From NCBI GenBank assembly GCA_036874045.1, contig CM072341.1, positions 10,428,501 through 10,492,500 on the forward strand: a DNA stretch of 64,000 nucleotides, written 5' to 3'. Each line of letters starts with the position of its first letter. Within the stretch, counting starts at the first letter, position 1. This DNA is from Cymodocea nodosa. Taxonomy: Eukaryota > Streptophyta > Magnoliopsida > Alismatales > Cymodoceaceae. Below the pieces are notes generated by a model. That model worked only from the letters and a program-made list of their open reading frames with translations. It did not search any database and was not told where the DNA came from. Positions 43,196 to 55,395 of the stretch are shown one piece after another. The position numbers were made by a program, and so were the translations under genes.

Positions 43196-44757
43196 TGTAG
43201 GATCGAATGGCTATACAAGAGGGGGGTGAATTGTGTTTTTCAACATTTTCGATTATAATTGAAACTTCAAAAATAAAAACAAGTCAAGACACTATTTTTA
43301 TCAAATCATTTTATTCAAGGTTTCAATTACAATATACAATTCAATTCTCCTCTGAAATTGTAGATGCAATTATATAACGATACCATGTTTCACCTAATCA
43401 ATTTCATAACTACAAACAGAGAAAACTAATTTGTGGAATTTAAAACATTTCTCCCTGTTCGAGATTTTTCTTCTTTTTTTTCTTCTTCTTCTTCTTCTTT
43501 TTCTTGAGCAATTCTTTAGTGACAAATATCTGACTTTCTCTACTTCACCGAATTTGCTTTCTTCTGATACTTCAGATCTTCAGTGACATAAATTTGACTT
43601 TTTCTGCTTCACTGAATTTTCTTCCATCTGAGAGCTTTTCCTTGAAGAGGTGTTTTTGATCCCTAAAAAGATATTTTGTTTAGTGTGCATGAATAATTGA
43701 TCAATGAGAATTCTATGCCTTTTATACTGTATATTCACTTCATACATATCCTCCACATTTAATCACTATTAGTTTTCCACTCTTCACATCTTTTATTTTT
43801 CCTTCACCGAAATACACACGTTCTGACCCATGTTTTCTTTTCGAATTTTCTTTAATCATCAATCTTAGATCTCTAAAAAATTTCCTACAAAATAAACTTT
43901 CTCGTCCAAAATTTTTCATCAAATGTAATAAGAAGTCGTGTTAATGTTATCTAAACGAGTAATACAAGTAGATTTATAACTTAACGTATCTAACTCAACG
44001 AGTGCATCATGTGCCAAATGACATGACACGTACTGTAGCTAACTCAACGAACTAAGTCTGTGGTGTTACAGTTAACTCAACAAGCCAACTTCGTTGTGTT
44101 ACTGATAACTCAGTGAACTAGTAATAAACAAATATTTTTACAATGAGGTATATACCCTGTGCAATAAAATAACTTTAAGTTTATAATGCTAACCTAACGC
44201 ATTGCCTTAGTATTCAATGTAGCAACTCAACGTGTGTAGTTAAGTTAACTTAACGAGTTAAACATGCACATCTCACGTGATACAATATAGCATTCGTAAA
44301 CTTTAATTTCACCACGTGTACAATACTAACTTAATGAGTTTGTCTCTTCATTTTGCTCTTTTACTCACTAACTTAACGAGTTCTAACGTGACCTATTTTA
44401 ACATTTAAGCCTATAACTCAACGAGTTCTCACGTGACTTTTATACAAATAACACACTAACTCAACGAGTTGTCTAAACGTGCATTATTCATGATATAGAA
44501 AATATAACTTTACAACATATCATGCTTTACAATAAAAACACACGTTAACTTAACGTTTAGTTAAATGAAAAGTTTGTATAACATAACGACTAGTTATTTA
44601 ACTTAGCATAATTTCAGATCCATTACAAACAAGTATTTATATCAATAAACTTTTTCTATATTAATTAATGTTCTTAATTTACTTTCACAAACAATAGTAA
44701 TTGAGTAAATATGATTATATCCGTTTATCACATATCATCAAAACAAAATACTCAATA
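43196..44757 (-). repeat. SIRE-2 5' LTR
   Basis: TGTAGGATCGAATGG to ATACTCAATA on the plus strand. It is full length but more diverged from SIRE-1 than the SIRE-1 LTRs are from each other. A TTC run lies near 43470-43505. Confidence 0.88.
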
Positions 44758-45165
44758 GTTACTATTTGAAATATCTGAATGTTAGTGTTGCTTAATGATA
44801 AATCTCAGATTAACTAACATTAAAAAGCTTAATTGATGTTATTTACATTCTATGGAACCGCCCAATGATTGGACAAATTCCTTTGTGAATAGCAGTATTT
44901 AACTGGAAAGGTAGACTCATAGAGTTAACTTAAGTCTACGAGGTTGGTTCATCGAGTTAACCACAACTCCACAAACTAAGTTTGTTGAGTTAACTATAAC
45001 TCAACGAAGTACTTAACTGAACACATATAAACTCCAATATAAAAATCAAAATAATACACAATTCTTACTCAATCTCTATGGGATCGACCTATACTTGCAC
45101 ACAAATACAATATACATTGTGCACTTGTAGTTAAAAATACAAATTGGACTTAATATCTAATTTGT
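44758..45165 (+). repeat. LTR2 of the F-box element, part 3 of 3
   Basis: Matches 1790-2176 of LTR1, including GAATGTTAGTGTTGCTTAATG and GGGATCGACCTATACTTGCA (45080-45099, better preserved than in LTR1). It ends with the same unclear LTR edge and leads into unit B. Confidence 0.7.
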
Positions 45166-45585
45166 GTGAAATTTTGTTTGTTTACTTCTAAAAGAATTTA
45201 TTAATATAACCATAAATACAAATTAAACAAGTTTTCTAACATCGTTGCTATGGAAACAATCAAGTTTTCTGGCATCGCCGAATAGATAATTTTTCTGATT
45301 TAACTTTTCACACCAAATAATACCTCCTATGGGAGGGAAGCTGAATGAGGTAGCACAATTATTAGCAACTATATATAATATAGTAAGTAAAAAAATGTAG
45401 ATAGAAAACATAAAAAATATATATAAGTTTTAATTATAGTTAGTAGTACCGTAGAGTTCTTACTTAACTCAACAAACTTAGTCCATTGAGTTCTAACCTA
45501 ACTCCATGGAGGTAGACGTAAGTAGCTATGTTAATTTTATCTCTTTTAAATTTTATTTTATGTAGATAATACAGAATCACAATAG
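45166..45585 (+). other. Unit B leader, Gag deleted
   Basis: Matches 2177-2270 and then 3210-3467 of unit A; the roughly 950 bases holding the Gag remnant are missing and replaced by about 70 unrelated bases (45230-45300). A short minus-strand ORF here has no support. Confidence 0.65.
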
Positions 45586-46719
45586 ATGAAATTGATGGAA
45601 TTACTACTAGATGTAGTGAGAGAAGTATTGAGCAATTTATCAGCTAAAAATCTATGCAAATTGTGTTGTGTATCAAGACAAATTAAAGAATGTGTTAGAG
45701 AAAAATATTTTCATAGACTACAAGCTGCAAAGATGATCAATATTAGAGATGAAATTTTATGGAAATCATTCAATTCTAGCACAATCAGTTATGAATATCT
45801 CAACATAAAAGAAACTACTAGAATTCCACCCAATTCATTAGAGGGAATAGATCATATTATGGGAATAGATGAAGGATTGATCGTGTATAGAACTAAACCA
45901 AGGTATGCTATTCTATTACTAGATATTTTTATTAGAAATCCTATCACTAGAGAATAATGGAATATAGGAAGACCTAATATGTTTGAAGTACCAATTAAAA
46001 ATTGTAGGTCAACTTTAGCATTTTTTGATAAGAATTCGACTATTCCTGAAAAATTATATTATTGGAGACCAATTGGAAATTGGGATGGACTATGTTTAAG
46101 TGTTTACAATTTTATGAATAGATCATGGAATGAAAACGTTATGGTATATCTAGGAGAGAAAGCATTAGTTAACAATATACATGTGATACTCGATGGATAC
46201 ATATATCTTGTTACAGATATATCAGTTGCATTTAGATCAAATTTATACATAGTGAGCATAGACAATTATGATGAATTTATAGAAATATTACCTATACCTC
46301 GAGTTATAGCTGAACCACCATCTAAAGAACATGATAAAATTCAATTAAGAGTATGGTATAATGAATCTAATGATCCTACTTTATGCCTAGTAAGATGGTG
46401 GGACGAACTAATGAAATTTCAAATATGGATTATAAAAGACTTGAATGAATGGAAGTGAAAGGAATAATACATTGAAATATATGTGGAAATAGAAACAACT
46501 ACGTTATCTTAGACGAGAAAATGATCCCTTTCTATATTTCAATTCATTAATGGTAATACTCTCATATGAAGTGTTGATAACATACTACAAGTTTATAAGT
46601 TAAAAAAGAAAGCAGACTACATGAAAATAGAATTAATAACAAGGAGAATTATGCCTAAAGGTTTTGCTTGGACTAACATGTTTATTACATTTGTCACTAC
46701 TTTTCAATCATATTCTTAA
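45586..46719 (+). pseudogene. Captured F-box/FBA-type gene, copy B
   Basis: One frame of 377 codons plus stop (TAA 46717-46719), with no frameshift. F-box domain at residues about 6-40 (LLLDVVREVLSNLSAKNLCK, LCCVSRQIKECVREK). The C-terminal half has FBA-like features: YNFMNRSW, NNIHVILDGYIYLVTD, LYIVSIDNYDEFIEILPIP, LCLVRWWDELMKFQIWIIKD. Damage is nonsense only: TAA 45955-45957, TGA 46456-46458, and four more between 46459 and 46580. Copy A has sense codons at most of these places, and the two copies carry different stops, so both decayed after duplication. The predicted ancestral role is an SCF substrate receptor; target unknown. Length fits plant F-box/FBA proteins. Confidence 0.82.
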
Positions 46720-48398
46720 ACTATGATTTTATATTTTTAATATTTTGCATATTCTGCATTGATTTTAGGAAAAGAAAAGAAAGGAAATTATTTTTTAGTT
46801 TATGTTTTATTTATCTTACAAAAGAAAAAAATAAAATATCAATCTAGTTTGTTGATATCTGTTTTGAGAAACCAACTAGCTTGCTTGTGACCCATCAAAG
46901 GCGTAGGAGCTTTGGTTCCACACAAGACACATATTTAACAATTTATGTTTTGTTGTTAGTTGTTATTTTGTTATATGTGTTACTTTTATTTGTGAATGAA
47001 AAGTTTTTCAGAATCAAAAATCGAAAGACATTATTGGAGATACAAAAGAACAAGGTATGTGCTTGATTACTTATCTTGAAATTAAATGTATGCACAGTTC
47101 GTGAAGTTATTCATTAACTCAACAAACTAAGTTCATTAATTTAGGTGCTAAGTTAACAAAACAATATTCATGTCTATTAACATTTACTATATCTTCTATA
47201 AATCTTTTACATTGAGAACAATGCAAAATATAGGTATGAGGGAGAGGAAATTAGATTAAAATCTAAGTGATCTTGTTAATTGTAGGAATTACGATTGTGC
47301 TACAAATTTATGTGGAAACTAGAAAATTTTTTATGAATTTTATTGTAACTATCCAAAATTTATCTAAAACCTTCCAAGAGCTAAAATTGTAAAAAAAAAA
47401 AAATTATTATAATTGCTTGAATGATATATTTAGAATCTTATATAAGATGCTACAATACTTTACTATTAATACAAATCTAGTATAGTATCTTATGTTTTTA
47501 CTGAATTTTATGAGTTTAACAGTTTTATGATTTTAAAAGAAACTCAAAATGCTTAACTGAAATTCAGAAAACTATCTGAAATCCTAAAAGAGTTGAAATA
47601 TTGACTTTTGAATTAAATGAAATGCATATGATTAAGGATACATTTAATTTGATTGATTAAACTTGTAGAATGATTTATGTGTAAAGAGAAAATGAGGATC
47701 ACGAGCCTTTAGGAAAATGACTCTTTAAATCTAACAACCTAAGATCCTGATTAGATCTAGGATTGTTGACTAAAAGTTCGATACATGGGTACACTAGAAA
47801 GCTCTTGTATGATTCAAGCTTTTCAAATTAACTTTTAAAGTAAAAATACACATATACTGTTTTGAAAAGATGAAAGTGTTTTATTAAAAGTACATATATA
47901 TTTTGAATCGAGTATATTCTCTATTATTTATGATTATTGAAGTGTAAATCTAGATTAGACTTTTGAAGTTGTTTATTTGAGATACAATTCATTATTCTTT
48001 TTGTTTTAATCATATCGAGTTAAATTGTGTTTTGACTCATATGTAATTGAAATTTATTCTAGAAATTATAGTGGGAAATTTAGGATAACAAATGTTTGAA
48101 AAAATTGATAGTGTAACTACCACCTATTTTATGTAGTATATTTTGTATGTAATTTACGTATTTCTGAAATATATTTGCAAGTTGAGGAGGAAAAACAATG
48201 TTAAATTAGATTACTAAATTATAGATAGATCTTTATATTAATCTAATTTTAGTATTCTGAAGATACAAAATGAAGAAATGTTTTCATAAGGAATATTGAT
48301 TTATGAACAAAAGAAATAGTTCTAGCACTTTAGAAAGACCAATTAGTTAGATCTTATTAGTTTACTAAGGAATTAGCAAAAGTTAAGTATGGGGGAAG
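46720..48398 (+). repeat. 3' tail of F-box element unit B with polypurine tract
   Basis: Matches 4628-5678 plus 7233-8026 of unit A without the solo LTR, confirming that the solo LTR is a later insertion. About 200 bases around 47682 are missing relative to unit A. The conserved purine motif is at 47203-47247. It ends in AAGTATGGGGGAAG (48385-48398). No gene is seen. Confidence 0.72.
47203..47247 (+). promoter_or_regulatory. Internal polypurine-like motif, unit B
   Basis: Decayed copy of the motif at 5105-5148: AACAATGCAAAATATAGGTA followed by TGAGGGAGAGG. Confidence 0.5.
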
Positions 48399-49199
48399 TG
48401 CTTAAAATAAAAAAATGCATAATATTAATGGTTAAATAATGGTTAATTGCATAATAGTTAGCTTATCACATGAGAATTAAGCCATTATGTTACAATTGCA
48501 CAATTATATGCCTTAATCACAGAATGTGCATAATTTCAAGGAATTAGCATTAATGAAGTATATTTTTGAACTGTCGGTGAGTTATAAGCTTTTTAATTCC
48601 TGAAGTATCTGAAATGTCTGTTATTTTAGAAAGTTTTATTTTATGTACTAGATAATTTTGTTTTGGGCACTTAAAGAGTATTTTATTATTATTTCAAGAA
48701 GGACACGTGTTGAAACCTTAATACATGACTTAAGTTGTATTTTGAAAGGTAAGACTGTAACTATCCAAAATGTGTTTAAGTATCAAATAGTTAGGTTTAC
48801 AAGTATCTGAAATACCTTTTTATCATAAAAACTACTGAGGACACGTGTCGTGATCTAGAAACTTGACTTAAGTTATCTTTCGGAAGGTTAGATGTTAACT
48901 ATCCAAAATACATATAAGTTTTGGATAGTTACAGTTTGTCACTGTCTAAAAAGTCTTTTTACTATCATAAAGTTAGGATTATGTATGTGTAAATTTAAAT
49001 ATTTTATTATGTCACATGAGTTGCACATATTTTATATTAAGTCTGTTGAGTTAAACTTTACTAAACAAGAGAAGTCCGTTGAGTTAATAGTTAAGTCCAC
49101 GAAGTAAGTCTATTGAGTTACATTAACTCTACGGACTAGTTATTTTCTAATATGCCACTATGAACAATTGTAAGAAATTTAAAGGAAAACCACGATTGC
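48399..49199 (+). repeat. LTR3 of the F-box element, truncated
   Basis: Begins TGCTTAAAATA and matches 284-1005 of LTR1. It contains two ACACGTGT words (48701-48708, 48841-48848) and the repeated lexicon of AACTATCC-type words. It is cut at 49199 by Tork-2 in the sequence ACCACGATTGC; the rest is not in the window. Confidence 0.78.
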
Positions 49200-49554
49200 T
49201 GTGATGCATGTGTCTTCCATCAAGTTTATGTATTTGTCATTGTATATGGTTGTATTTTTGATGATTATGTAAAGGGGCAAACTTGTCATTTGGGTATGAG
49301 TATAAATAACTATCGTTGCCGGCTCTCCTCTTGACCCCTCTTGTACCAGCAACCATATCAAGGCAATCACCATCGATCGATCACCCGTGGACGTACCCGT
49401 GTTAGGGAACCATGTAAATCTATTATTGTTCCGCATTGTTTGATTTCTGCGATTGATCGAGTGTTTTCTCCTACCCGCACACCTTCCTTGCTCGTTGTTC
49501 CCTTCTTCCACGCAACCCTTGGATGGTCCTTTTGAGATCCTATTTGGCATAACA
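49200..49554 (+). repeat. Tork-2 5' LTR
   Basis: TGTGATGCATGTGTCTTCC to TGGCATAACA, 355 bases. It is clearly related to the Tork-1 LTR in the first 120 bases and more divergent in the middle. Confidence 0.88.
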
Positions 49555-49568
49555 ACTAGTATTAGAGC
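49555..49568 (+). other. Tork-2 primer-binding site, mutated
   Basis: ACTAGTATTAGAGC, two transitions away from ACTGGTATCAGAGC at the Tork-1 site. Initiator-Met type. Confidence 0.85.
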
Positions 49569-50128
49569 CAGGTTTGGGCATCTCCGGGTTTGGATTTGAA
49601 GTATTGAAGGGTTTTAGCAAGGTTCCAACAATTGTCGAACAAGTCGTCGCCACTGCCACACCTGTCGTCACCGCTAGCACCAGTCTACACACTTCGATGC
49701 CAATCTGCGTGCCTTCTCCGTCCGTGCTCCACTTCGTCCCAAATTTTAGGGACGTGTTGTAAGCCTCCTGAACCCTCTTCTCTTGAAATTTCATGGTCAG
49801 AAGTTTCGTATTGAGAGAGATATTGCAAGAGGCATCTATCTAGGGCATAGTAGTTTTCTAGACGTGCGTTTTTTGGTTTTTTCCAGATTTGGACGTTTTT
49901 TGTGATTGTGGTGTTTGTGCTTGATTTGTGCAAATATTTGCTACTAATTTGTGCTGAATATTGTGTGTGGCTTGTGGCTAATTGTATTTGGGGTTGAAAT
50001 CAGTATATACACTTGCATATTGTTGTCGAGATTTTGCTTGCTATTGTGTACCTTGTAGTAGAATTTTGTTTGCTCGAAATCAGACTATATATATTGTGTG
50101 TATTGCTAGTTATTTACTATTTGAAAAT
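49569..50128 (+). other. Tork-2 leader
   Basis: Single copy of the unit that is duplicated in Tork-1 (near 49600-49790), then a non-coding T/G-rich stretch. ORFs on both strands here lack domains. Confidence 0.6.
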
Positions 50129-50875
50129 ATGAATACTTCGAGGTTGAAGATAGAGAAATTTGATGACAAGAATAGCTTCAACTTATGACAGATAAAGATG
50201 AGAGCACTTCTAAAGCAATAAGGTATTTGGACTCCTTTGAATAAGGAAGCCAGTTTGAACAGAAATTCAGCAGAATTTGAATTGTAAGAGGAGAAAGCTC
50301 ACTCCACCATCTTGTTGTGTTTGTCTGATGAAATTATAATAGAAGTTGCAGATGAATCTACCTCTTTTGGTCTTTGGCAGAAACTTGAATCTTTGTATAT
50401 GACTAAGTCTTTAACAAACAAGTTGTTGTTAAAGCAAAGACTGTTCTCTTTGAAGATGAAAGAAGGAGTACCTCTCAAGCAGCATTTAGATCAGTTAAAT
50501 GCAATTCTAATGGAACTCAAGAATATTGGAGTGACTATAGAGGATGAGGATGCAGCTCTTATCTTATTGTGTTCACTTCCATTTAGTTATGAGAATTTTG
50601 TGCAGTCCTATGTAGTTGGAAGAGACTCAATTACATTGGAGGAGGTGAGGTCCAACCTTCATTCTAGGGAGCTTAGGCACATGGTGCATGGAAGAAATGA
50701 GGCAAGTGGTGTTGGCCTCTCAGCTCAATAGCAGGAGAATAGAGGAAGAAGCTAGAAGCAAGGTGGATGGAAAAATAGAAGCAAGTCAAAGGGCAAGTAT
50801 TCTAGGGATACTTGCAATTACTGTAAGGACAAGGGACACTAGAAAGCAAATTATCCCAAGTTAATGAACAAAGGA
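50129..50875 (+). pseudogene. gag: Tork-2 Gag, broken
   Basis: ATG at 50129 (MNTSRLKIEKFDDKN). TGA at 50186-50188 falls at the same codon as the Tork-1 TAG at 26551-26553. The middle part (50312-50731) is open and well conserved (YMTKSLTNKLLLKQRLFSLK). The knuckle near 50809-50860 keeps CNYCKDKGH followed by a stop. The frame is in phase with pol. Confidence 0.88.
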
Positions 50876-53539
50876 AATGTTGTAGTGGTAGAAACCAGTT
50901 TTACGTCAGGAGATGACTTCTCTCTTACAGTTTATTGCAATGCCTATTCTAATGATTAGTAGATTATGGACTCAAGAGCTTCACATCATATGACTCCTAC
51001 TAAGGAGTATTTTGACACCTACAAGCAGGTGGAGGGTGGCCAAGTGACTTTGGTCAATGATGATGTATGTTCCAAAGCAGGCGTGGGCAGTATAAAATTT
51101 AGAATGCATGATGGCACAATTAGAGTTTTGGAGGATGTCTGGCATGTTCCAAAACTTGGCAAAAGTCTAATTTCTTTGATGGCCCTTGATTCTAAGGGTT
51201 ATAGATATTCAAGTGGAGAGGGTAAAATCAGTATTGTGAAAGGCTCATTAGTTGTTATGAAGGGAGTCAAATCTGGCCCCTTATATATTTTACAAGACAC
51301 TCCTATAGTTGGCACAGCTATAGTAGCTATAGTTAGTTAGCAGGATCTTTCTGTTATGTGGCACTTAAGAATAGGTCATTTGCGGTAGAAAGGAATGTAG
51401 AGATTGAGTAGTCTGGGCAAATTTGATGGACACAAGGTTGCTTGCATTGACATGTGCAAGCATTGTGTCTATGGTCAGCAAAAAAGGGTGTCTTTTGGAC
51501 GTAGCCAGCATAGCTCCAAGGGAGTTTTGGATTATATACATGTTAATTGTTAGGGGTCTTCACGTCAACCTTCAAATGTAGGTTCAAGATATTTTCTCTC
51601 TATCATTGATTATCATTCAAGAATGAATTGGGTTTTCTTTTTGAAGCACAAGAGTGAAGTTTTTTCAAGCTTCAAGCATTGGAAGACGTAGGTTGAAAAC
51701 CAAACAGATAGAAAGGTGAAATATCTTAGAACTAAAAATGGTCTTGGGTTTTGCTCTCAAGAATTTGATAATTTTTGTAAAGATGAAGGTATTACATGAC
51801 ATTATACTGTTAGAAATACCCCTCAATAGAATGGAGTGGCAAAAAGGTTGAATAGAACACTCCTGGAGAAAGCTCGTTGTATGTTGTCACATGCAGGTTT
51901 GGATAAGAAATTTTGGGCAGAGGCTGTTAATATAGCTTCTTTTCTAGTGAATAGGTCTCCCTCTAGTGCGCTAAATGAGAAGATACATTTTGAGTTGTGG
52001 TTGAACAAGTCTACAGATTATTCCAAGCTCAAAGTTTTTAGGTGTCCAGCTTATTACCATGTGAATAATGGGAAGCTGGAGTCACGTGCAAAGAAAGGCA
52101 TATTTGTGGGTTATGGAATTGGAGTAAAGGGATATAGAATTTATGATATTGAATCTCACAAAGTAATATATAGCCGTGATGTTACTTTTGATGAAAATTC
52201 TCTATTGCAGGCTACAAAAAATCAACAATTGAAGCACCAAAAGTTGAGCACACCACTCCTGAATAGGTAGAGTTATATATACAAGAGCTAGCTAGCACTA
52301 ATCAAGTTGAACCAAAAGATAACTTGTCAAAAGTTTAGGGAGATGCAATTGAGGAGGAAGAGGAGGAGCAACTACCACCAAGAACCATTGGCAGAGATCA
52401 TCCTAAAAGGGACATTAGACCTCCTATTAAATATAGCTACAATAGTTTAGTTGCATTTGCTTTGCAGGTAGTAGTTGAGGTGGAGGATTCTGTTGATCCA
52501 CCTACTTATGAAGCTGCAGTTAAAAGTCCAAATGCTGATCTTTGGATGTCTACTATGGAGGAGGAACTCCAATCCCTCCATAAGAACAAGACTTAGGAGT
52601 TGGTGAAATGTCCATAGAACACAAACATAGTTGGTTGCAAATGGACCTACAAGAAGAAGATTGGGACTCAAGGCAACACAGGCATGCAACACAAGGCAAG
52701 ATAAGTTGCCAATGGTTATTCACAGCAAGAAGGAGTTGACTTCAATGAGGTATTTACTCTTGTTGTACATCATACATCTATTAGAGTTTTGCTATCTATT
52801 ACTGCAGTGCAGAATATGGAATTGGAGCAACTAGATGTAAAGACGACATTCTTACATGGTGAGTTGGATGAAAATATTTGGATGGAATAGCCAACAAGGT
52901 TTATGGTGAAAGGTAAATCTAATTGGATGTGCAAATTAAATAAGTCCTTGTATAGACTTAAACAATCACCACACCAATAGTACAAGAGGTTTGATGCCTT
53001 TATAGTTAAAGTTGGCTTTAGACGCAGCAACTATGATTCATGTGTATATGTTAAAACTCTTGATAAGAATACACATGTTTATTAGTTATTGTATATTGAT
53101 GATATTCTTATAGCTACAAAGAATATTGATGTGATCTAGGAGCTGAAGGACACGTTGAAATCAGAGTTTGATATGAAGGATCTTGGTCCAGCTAGCAGAA
53201 TACTTAGAATGGAGATTAGGCGTGAAAGAAGGTCTGGTAAGTTATTTTTAAATCAATAGAAGTATATTGAAAAGATCCTTAGTAGATTTGGTATGGCTTC
53301 ATGTAAAGCCATTAGCATGCCTTATGACAGGAATGTTAAATTGTCATCTGCTATGTGTCCTCAAGTTGAATTTGAGAAGCTTGATATGTAGCGAGTTCCT
53401 TATACACAGGTAGTTGGAAGCCTTATGTATGCTATGGTATGCACTAGGCCTGATCTGGCATATCCTTTGAGTGTTGTTAGCAATTTCATGTCCAATCCAG
53501 GTAGGGAACATTGGAGAGTAGTTAAAAGGATATTCAGAT
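50876..53539 (+). pseudogene. pol: Tork-2 protease, integrase and reverse transcriptase, broken
   Basis: The protease active site reads MDSRASHHM (Gly to Arg) after two stops. The integrase part is riddled with stops; the block NGVAKRLNRTLLEKARCML again has Lys for the catalytic Glu (codon 51842-51844). The RT active site reads YIDDI near 53090, flanked by stops. It ends in TRPDLAYPLSVVSNFM then RRIFRLLR-like text at 53539. Not functional. Confidence 0.88.
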
Positions 53540-54991
53540 TGTTAAGATCGATAGGCTCACTAAAGGGGGGGTGAATGGTGAAGGTGTATAAGTTTTAATT
53601 CTTTTCACTTAGAGTTGAATGATTCAACAATACAGTGAAACTAAATGAATTAAATGTAAACAAACCAGTAAGAAAATAACACACAGCAAATTTTAGGTGG
53701 TTCACCAACTTGGCTAGTCCACCCCCAAGATACACTTGGGCTTCACTAAGTATTCAAATACTTACATCACTTACTTTCAAGTTGAAGTAAGAACCAACAC
53801 TTAGAGCTTTCAGGTATAAGCTCAATAACCAACCTTTCTTTCTTGAGCTTTCAAGTTGAAGCTCTCAACCAATAATGAGTTTTCAGGTTGAAACTCACGA
53901 ACCAACATCTTTGAATTTTTTTATCAGAGTTTTGGCACACGGAGCTTTTCTACAGTGAATCTTCAAGAGTATACTTGACTATTTGCAGAGTTGAGAGTGT
54001 ATCTGGAATTATGTGTAGTTCACTGTATAATGTATGATCATTATCTCTATCTTATCTTCTCTTAAACTTCTCATATTTATACCAAAAGGTATAACAATCA
54101 CATTTTTCTTTCAACGGATGTATTCTGCTATACTTGCTAAATAATCAGACCTAAATATGGTAAGTTACCGTTCTGTCTGATGTTTAGTAAGTAACCTTCT
54201 GATTTCCTTTAATTTTCGGATGGTTATATGAATAACTCACTAAAGAGCGTCTATAACTTACTGAACCTTCACTTACATCCTGTTGTCTATGTCACGTGAG
54301 GATTTTAAGTTGCTCACGTGAGATGTCAAGTGATCAAAGACTTTGTAGTTTTAACTTACCGAAAAACTCTTGACTTCCAGACAGTTAACTTCAGTAACTC
54401 TCCGATTTTTCTTTTAAGCTTACGATTGCTGTCTCTTTAATTCTACACATGCGTAATAGGATAACTTAAGTTCCGGATAGTTATACTTGTAACTCACCGA
54501 AATCCTTCAAATTTTGGATAGTTATCTTTCTAACTCTCCAAAAAGTCTTTTAAGCTTCTGTTTTGGATTTCTGCATGTGGTTAATTGAATGACTTAAGTT
54601 TCGGATAGTTAGCCTTTCTAACTTTCCGATTCTCCTTGAGCTTTCGGATAGTTAACTCCTTAACTTTCCAATCATTCAACCAACTACCTTACACAACTCT
54701 CCGAAGGCTTTATGATTTCGGATAGTTATTCTTCTAACTGTCTGACAATGCTGCTGCTACTTTAAATTAACTCTTCAGATACTTAATTCTGTAACTTATC
54801 AAAGATTAACTTTCTTTCAAATACATAAGCCTGGAACTATCTGATTTTCTGTAGCATTATAGCAGCACATTCTGGGATTAACTGCAACTTGTTTGTCTGC
54901 CTTCTGATCTTTTGCTGCACTGACTTATCTGTGAAATACAATATGTTTCCTCACATAGGTTTTGCATCATCAAAATACTCGAGTTCTAACA
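53540..54991 (-). repeat. SIRE-B 3' LTR
   Basis: Plus strand TGTTAAGATCGATAGG to GAGTTCTAACA, 1452 bases, with intact TG/CA ends. It contains four or more CGGATAGTTA words (54474, 54602, 54645, 54719) and CACGTGAG words near 54293 and 54317. The polypurine tract (54992-55005, CTCCCCCTTTTC on the plus strand) follows. Confidence 0.88.
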
Positions 54992-55395
54992 ATCTCCCCC
55001 TTTTCGATAATGACAAAAACCTTTACATTTATTTACATGTATTTCACTCCCTAGATTATTTCTATACATTTAGTCACACAGAAACTAAGTAAAACAAGGA
55101 TTTACAATGAATATACTATAGTGGTGAGATTCCTCCCCCTAACTTTGTGTTATCTTCTCCCCCTATCTATGTGCTGAGTTTTTCTTCCCCCTTTTAATAC
55201 TTCTCTTTCTGTCTATGCTGGAAATACTGTAAGTTTCTATATTCTTCTCTAATTTCCATATTCTTCTCCCCATTTTTGTCATTATATAAAAAGGTGACAA
55301 CTGTAAGACTGATATCTAATATGTCCTACACGAATACAAGTTAGCAGAAAGTAAGCTCCCATATGGTGAGCTTGAGGAAGAATGAATAAAAGCAT
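54992..55395 (-). other. SIRE-B polypurine tract and non-coding stretch
   Basis: The polypurine tract is next to the LTR, with further C-rich runs (CTCCCCCTAACT, CTCCCCCTATC) near 55133-55165. No ORF is seen. Confidence 0.6.

Larger units (their letters stand above)
22868..44757 (-). mobile_element. SIRE-2, truncated SIRE/Maximus-type copia element (hosts Tork-1)
   Basis: Minus-strand element with an intact-looking 5' LTR (43196-44757), initiator-Met primer site and Gag, ending abruptly inside the protease/Gag-pre-integrase region at about 22868. The rest of pol, the envelope-like region and the 3' LTR are missing. The visible parts are 22868-25364 and 42927-44757; the interval is occupied by Tork-1 with SIRE-1 inside it. 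Its outer terminus reads TCAATA, a C to T change from TCAACA. Confidence 0.85.
49200..53539 (+). mobile_element. Tork-2, Tork/Tnt1-like copia element, truncated by SIRE-B
   Basis: 5' LTR, degenerate primer site, leader, and gag-pol in one frame, ending inside RT/RNase H at 53539 where SIRE-B starts with an intact TG end. It is the same family as Tork-1 but more decayed. No 3' LTR is in the window. Confidence 0.9.
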
